DNA of 9,929 nucleotides from Gammaproteobacteria bacterium (GTDB lineage Bacteria; Pseudomonadota; Gammaproteobacteria; Steroidobacterales; JABDKV01): NCBI GenBank assembly GCA_029862285.1, contig JAOTXR010000042.1, positions 1 to 9,929 of the forward strand, read 5' to 3'. Shown piece by piece: positions 9,201 to 9,929 of this stretch (position 1 is its first letter; each line of letters starts with the position of its first letter). The notes under the pieces were generated by a model. It saw only the letters and a program-made list of their open reading frames with translations, ran no database searches and was not told where the DNA came from. The position numbers and the translations under genes were made by a program.

Positions 9201-9929
9201 CATCTATGACCCGAAACTGGGGCGGTTCCTGCAGGCCGATCCACTCATAACGGACGCCTTTAATCCACAAAATCTGAATCGCTACTCGTATGCGCTCAAC
9301 AACCCGTTAAACGCGACAGATCCCACCGGTTTTTTCCTGAACAAATTGTTCAAGGCGCTAAATAAACTGCTTGGCAATCTTGCGCCTTATCTTGGGCTAA
9401 TACTGCTCGCCATTCCGGGTGTCGGCGCCTGGGCAACGCAGAGTTGGATCAACGCATTCAGATTCGGTTTTTGGACCGGGGGGATTGGCAGCGGCTCATT
9501 ACGGGGGGCGCTGATAGGCGGCGTAAGTGGTGCTGCTTTCCATGGGATCGGTCAAAAATTCAGTGAAGCCAGTGGATTTTTCAAGGAAGGCGGGCTGGGT
9601 CATATCGGGTCTCACGCGGCGACCGGTGGCATTACGTCGGTTCTTCAGGGCGGAAAATTCGGCAACGGTTTCCTGAGCGCCGGCCTGACCAAGAGTGCGA
9701 ACGTCAACAAGCTGGTCCCGGGTTCCTCGTCTTCGATTGATACTGCGCGGACCATTATCGCCGCTACGATCGGCGGTACTATCTCCCGATTGACCGGCGG
9801 AAAATTCGCCAACGGCGCAATTACGGCCGCTTTTGGTCAGGCGTTCAACGGCAACCGGTCAGCGAGACGGGCCGCCCCAAGTGCTGCCGATAGAACCGAT
9901 GCGAAATTGGGGCGGCCCGTCTCGCTGAC
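3133..9929 (+). CDS. Giant exported SpvB/FG-GAP/TcdB-middle/RHS-repeat protein (3' end beyond window)
   Basis: This frame runs 2265 codons without a stop to the window edge, so the C terminus is missing. Domains in order: a signal peptide (residues 1 to about 22-31, MRRK then a hydrophobic run); an unrecognised domain (about 32-160); a proline-rich linker ([15 protein letters not shown], near 160-175); an SpvB-like domain (about 185-400, [53 protein letters not shown]); seven FG-GAP/VCBS-type Asp motifs (504-900); a TcdB-middle-like region (923-1100, [38 protein letters not shown]); YD/RHS repeats (1270-1850); an RHS core (1949-2066); and a tail (2067-2265). In Tc toxins, TcB and TcC carry these parts and form a closed shell around a toxic C terminus. 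By analogy this may be a secreted or surface toxin-delivery shell, but target and toxin are unknown. The start rests on GGGGAG 8 nt upstream. Eight cysteine pairs support export. The family call is firm; the function is inference. Confidence 0.95.
   Translation, partial: [2265 protein letters not shown]
3676..4330 (+). other. SpvB-like N-terminal domain (Salmonella plasmid virulence protein B family)
   Basis: This covers about residues 182-400 of the giant protein. Recognisable family strings are [46 protein letters not shown] and [11 protein letters not shown], all conserved in SpvB, TcaC/TcdB and related proteins. In Tc toxin TcB subunits this segment belongs to the shell and leads into the beta-propeller. 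The ADP-ribosyltransferase half of Salmonella SpvB is not in this segment. The right boundary is approximate. Confidence 0.88.
4642..5830 (+). repeat. Seven FG-GAP/VCBS-type Asp-rich repeats (likely beta-propeller)
   Basis: Seven motifs of the DxNxDGxxD type recur every 57-73 residues: DINGDGKLD (residue 504), DYNADGRSD (572), DMNADGLVD (629), DFNGDGRVD (702), DINSDGLSD (768), DWNLDGFPD (826) and DMSGDGAPE (887). The first six keep the calcium-binding pattern, while the last ends in Glu and has Ser for Asn. Seven units would suit a seven-bladed propeller like the one in TcB subunits, which docks on TcA. Here no TcA gene is visible, so the partner is unknown. Confidence 0.85.
5899..6440 (+). 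other. TcdB-middle-like region
   Basis: Strings typical of the middle region of TcdB/SpvB-type proteins appear here: [22 protein letters not shown] (about residues 927-948) and [18 protein letters not shown] followed by [14 protein letters not shown] (about 1061-1100). The segment links the propeller to the RHS repeats. Boundaries are approximate. Confidence 0.75.
6940..8679 (+). repeat. YD (RHS) repeat region
   Basis: About 20 YD-type units of the form YDxxGR or a close variant occur in frame. Clear ones begin at 6940 (YDEFGNS), 7018 (YDSRGRY), 7051 (YDCLGRK), 7393 (YDLLGRI), 7474 (YDTLGRV), 7720 (YDLLGRK), 7846 (YDGLGRM), 8035 (YDDQGRL), 8107 (YDEFGRT), 8488 (YDGLNRL), 8548 (YDSIGNI) and 8659 (YDANGNN). 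Weaker units lie between them. In solved RHS and TcC structures such repeats form a spiralling beta-sheet shell. The DNA has diverged between units, so recent duplication is not apparent. Confidence 0.92.
8977..9330 (+). other. RHS repeat-associated core domain ending in DPTG
   Basis: This covers residues 1949-2066. It begins [19 protein letters not shown], continues with FDAWGQRR and [20 protein letters not shown], and ends with [14 protein letters not shown] and [18 protein letters not shown]. It is a complete copy of the core found before the variable tip of RHS and TcC proteins. In TcC this domain acts as an aspartyl self-protease that cuts off the C-terminal toxin near the DP-G end. Asp2026, Asp2036 and Asp2063 are candidates for the equivalent acidic positions. 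Actual cleavage here is inference. Confidence 0.93.
9649..9815 (+). repeat. Imperfect direct repeat coding GGKFxNG twice
   Basis: A 20-bp stretch at 9649-9668 recurs at 9796-9815 with one mismatch (19 of 20 identical), 147 bp or 49 codons apart and in the same frame. It encodes GGKFGNG and GGKFANG. The match is long enough to suggest an internal duplication or strong constraint. Confidence 0.7.
9858..9929. repeat. Perfect 23-bp inverted repeat with 26-nt loop at the window edge
   Basis: The arms are 9858-9880 and 9907-9929 and are exact reverse complements. The left arm begins GTCAGCGAGACGGGCC. The 26-nt loop carries CCGAT twice (9887-9891 and 9896-9900). The whole unit is 72 bp, a multiple of three, and it stays open in the frame of the giant protein. 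The right arm stops exactly at the last base of the window, so the full arm length and what follows (for example a T-run) are unknown. It could be a strong hairpin near the 3' end of the gene, a small mobile element, or an assembly fold-back. Confidence 0.85.

Larger units (their letters stand above)
9331..9929 (+). other. C-terminal tail after the RHS core (incomplete)
   Basis: At least 199 residues follow the DPTG. They start [17 protein letters not shown] (amphipathic), then a membrane-like stretch [18 protein letters not shown] (about 2084-2101), then Gly/Ala-rich sequence with two related units, [15 protein letters not shown] (2173) and [15 protein letters not shown] (2222). Tails with GGKFxNG units are, from memory, common at the ends of gammaproteobacterial RHS-repeat proteins, so this is probably not a unique toxin domain. 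I see no recognisable catalytic motif. A toxin domain, if any, would follow beyond the edge. Confidence 0.7.

Noticed and set aside
9858..9929. Integron attC site
   Set aside because: The arms are perfectly complementary and lack the core-site sequences at the outer ends; no integrase or cassette array is nearby.

Overview
The window looks like a Gammaproteobacterial chromosome. It carries the cluster dapF - DUF484 (yigA-type) - xerC in the order known from E. coli and relatives, with the 5' part of ubiD on the opposite strand. The proteins resemble the gammaproteobacterial versions, but I cannot name a genus. The next gene has an architecture that I associate with environmental Gammaproteobacteria, and that association is an inference.

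Layout. Positions 1-336 (minus) hold the first 112 codons of ubiD, cut by the left edge. A 54-bp divergent spacer (337-390) has two short inverted repeats and promoter-like hexamers. Positions 391-2833 (plus) form a tight three-gene operon: dapF (diaminopimelate epimerase, lysine and peptidoglycan synthesis), a DUF484 protein, and xerC (tyrosine recombinase for chromosome dimer resolution). The genes overlap by 4 bp (ATGA) and 1 bp (TGATG). A 299-bp A+T-richer gap (2834-3132) follows, with a 15-bp palindrome and no convincing terminator.

From 3133 to the right edge is one uninterrupted reading frame of 2265 codons with no stop, checked codon by codon. It encodes a giant exported protein: a signal peptide, an unrecognised N-terminal domain of about 150 residues, a proline-rich linker, an SpvB-like domain, seven Asp-rich FG-GAP/VCBS-type repeats, a TcdB-middle-like region, about 20 YD (RHS) repeats, a complete RHS-associated core domain ending in DPTG, and a C-terminal tail of at least 199 residues. 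This is the order expected if the TcB and TcC subunits of an insecticidal Tc toxin were fused into one chain. No TcA-like, VgrG, PAAR or immunity gene is visible. All 16 cysteines of the mature part fall into eight close pairs, which fits an oxidising, extracytoplasmic location.

The last 72 bases are a perfect 23-bp inverted repeat around a 26-nt loop, inside the open frame and ending on the last base of the window. It may be a real element or hairpin, or a mark of a contig end. The true C terminus of the giant protein, and any toxin or immunity gene after it, lies outside the window.
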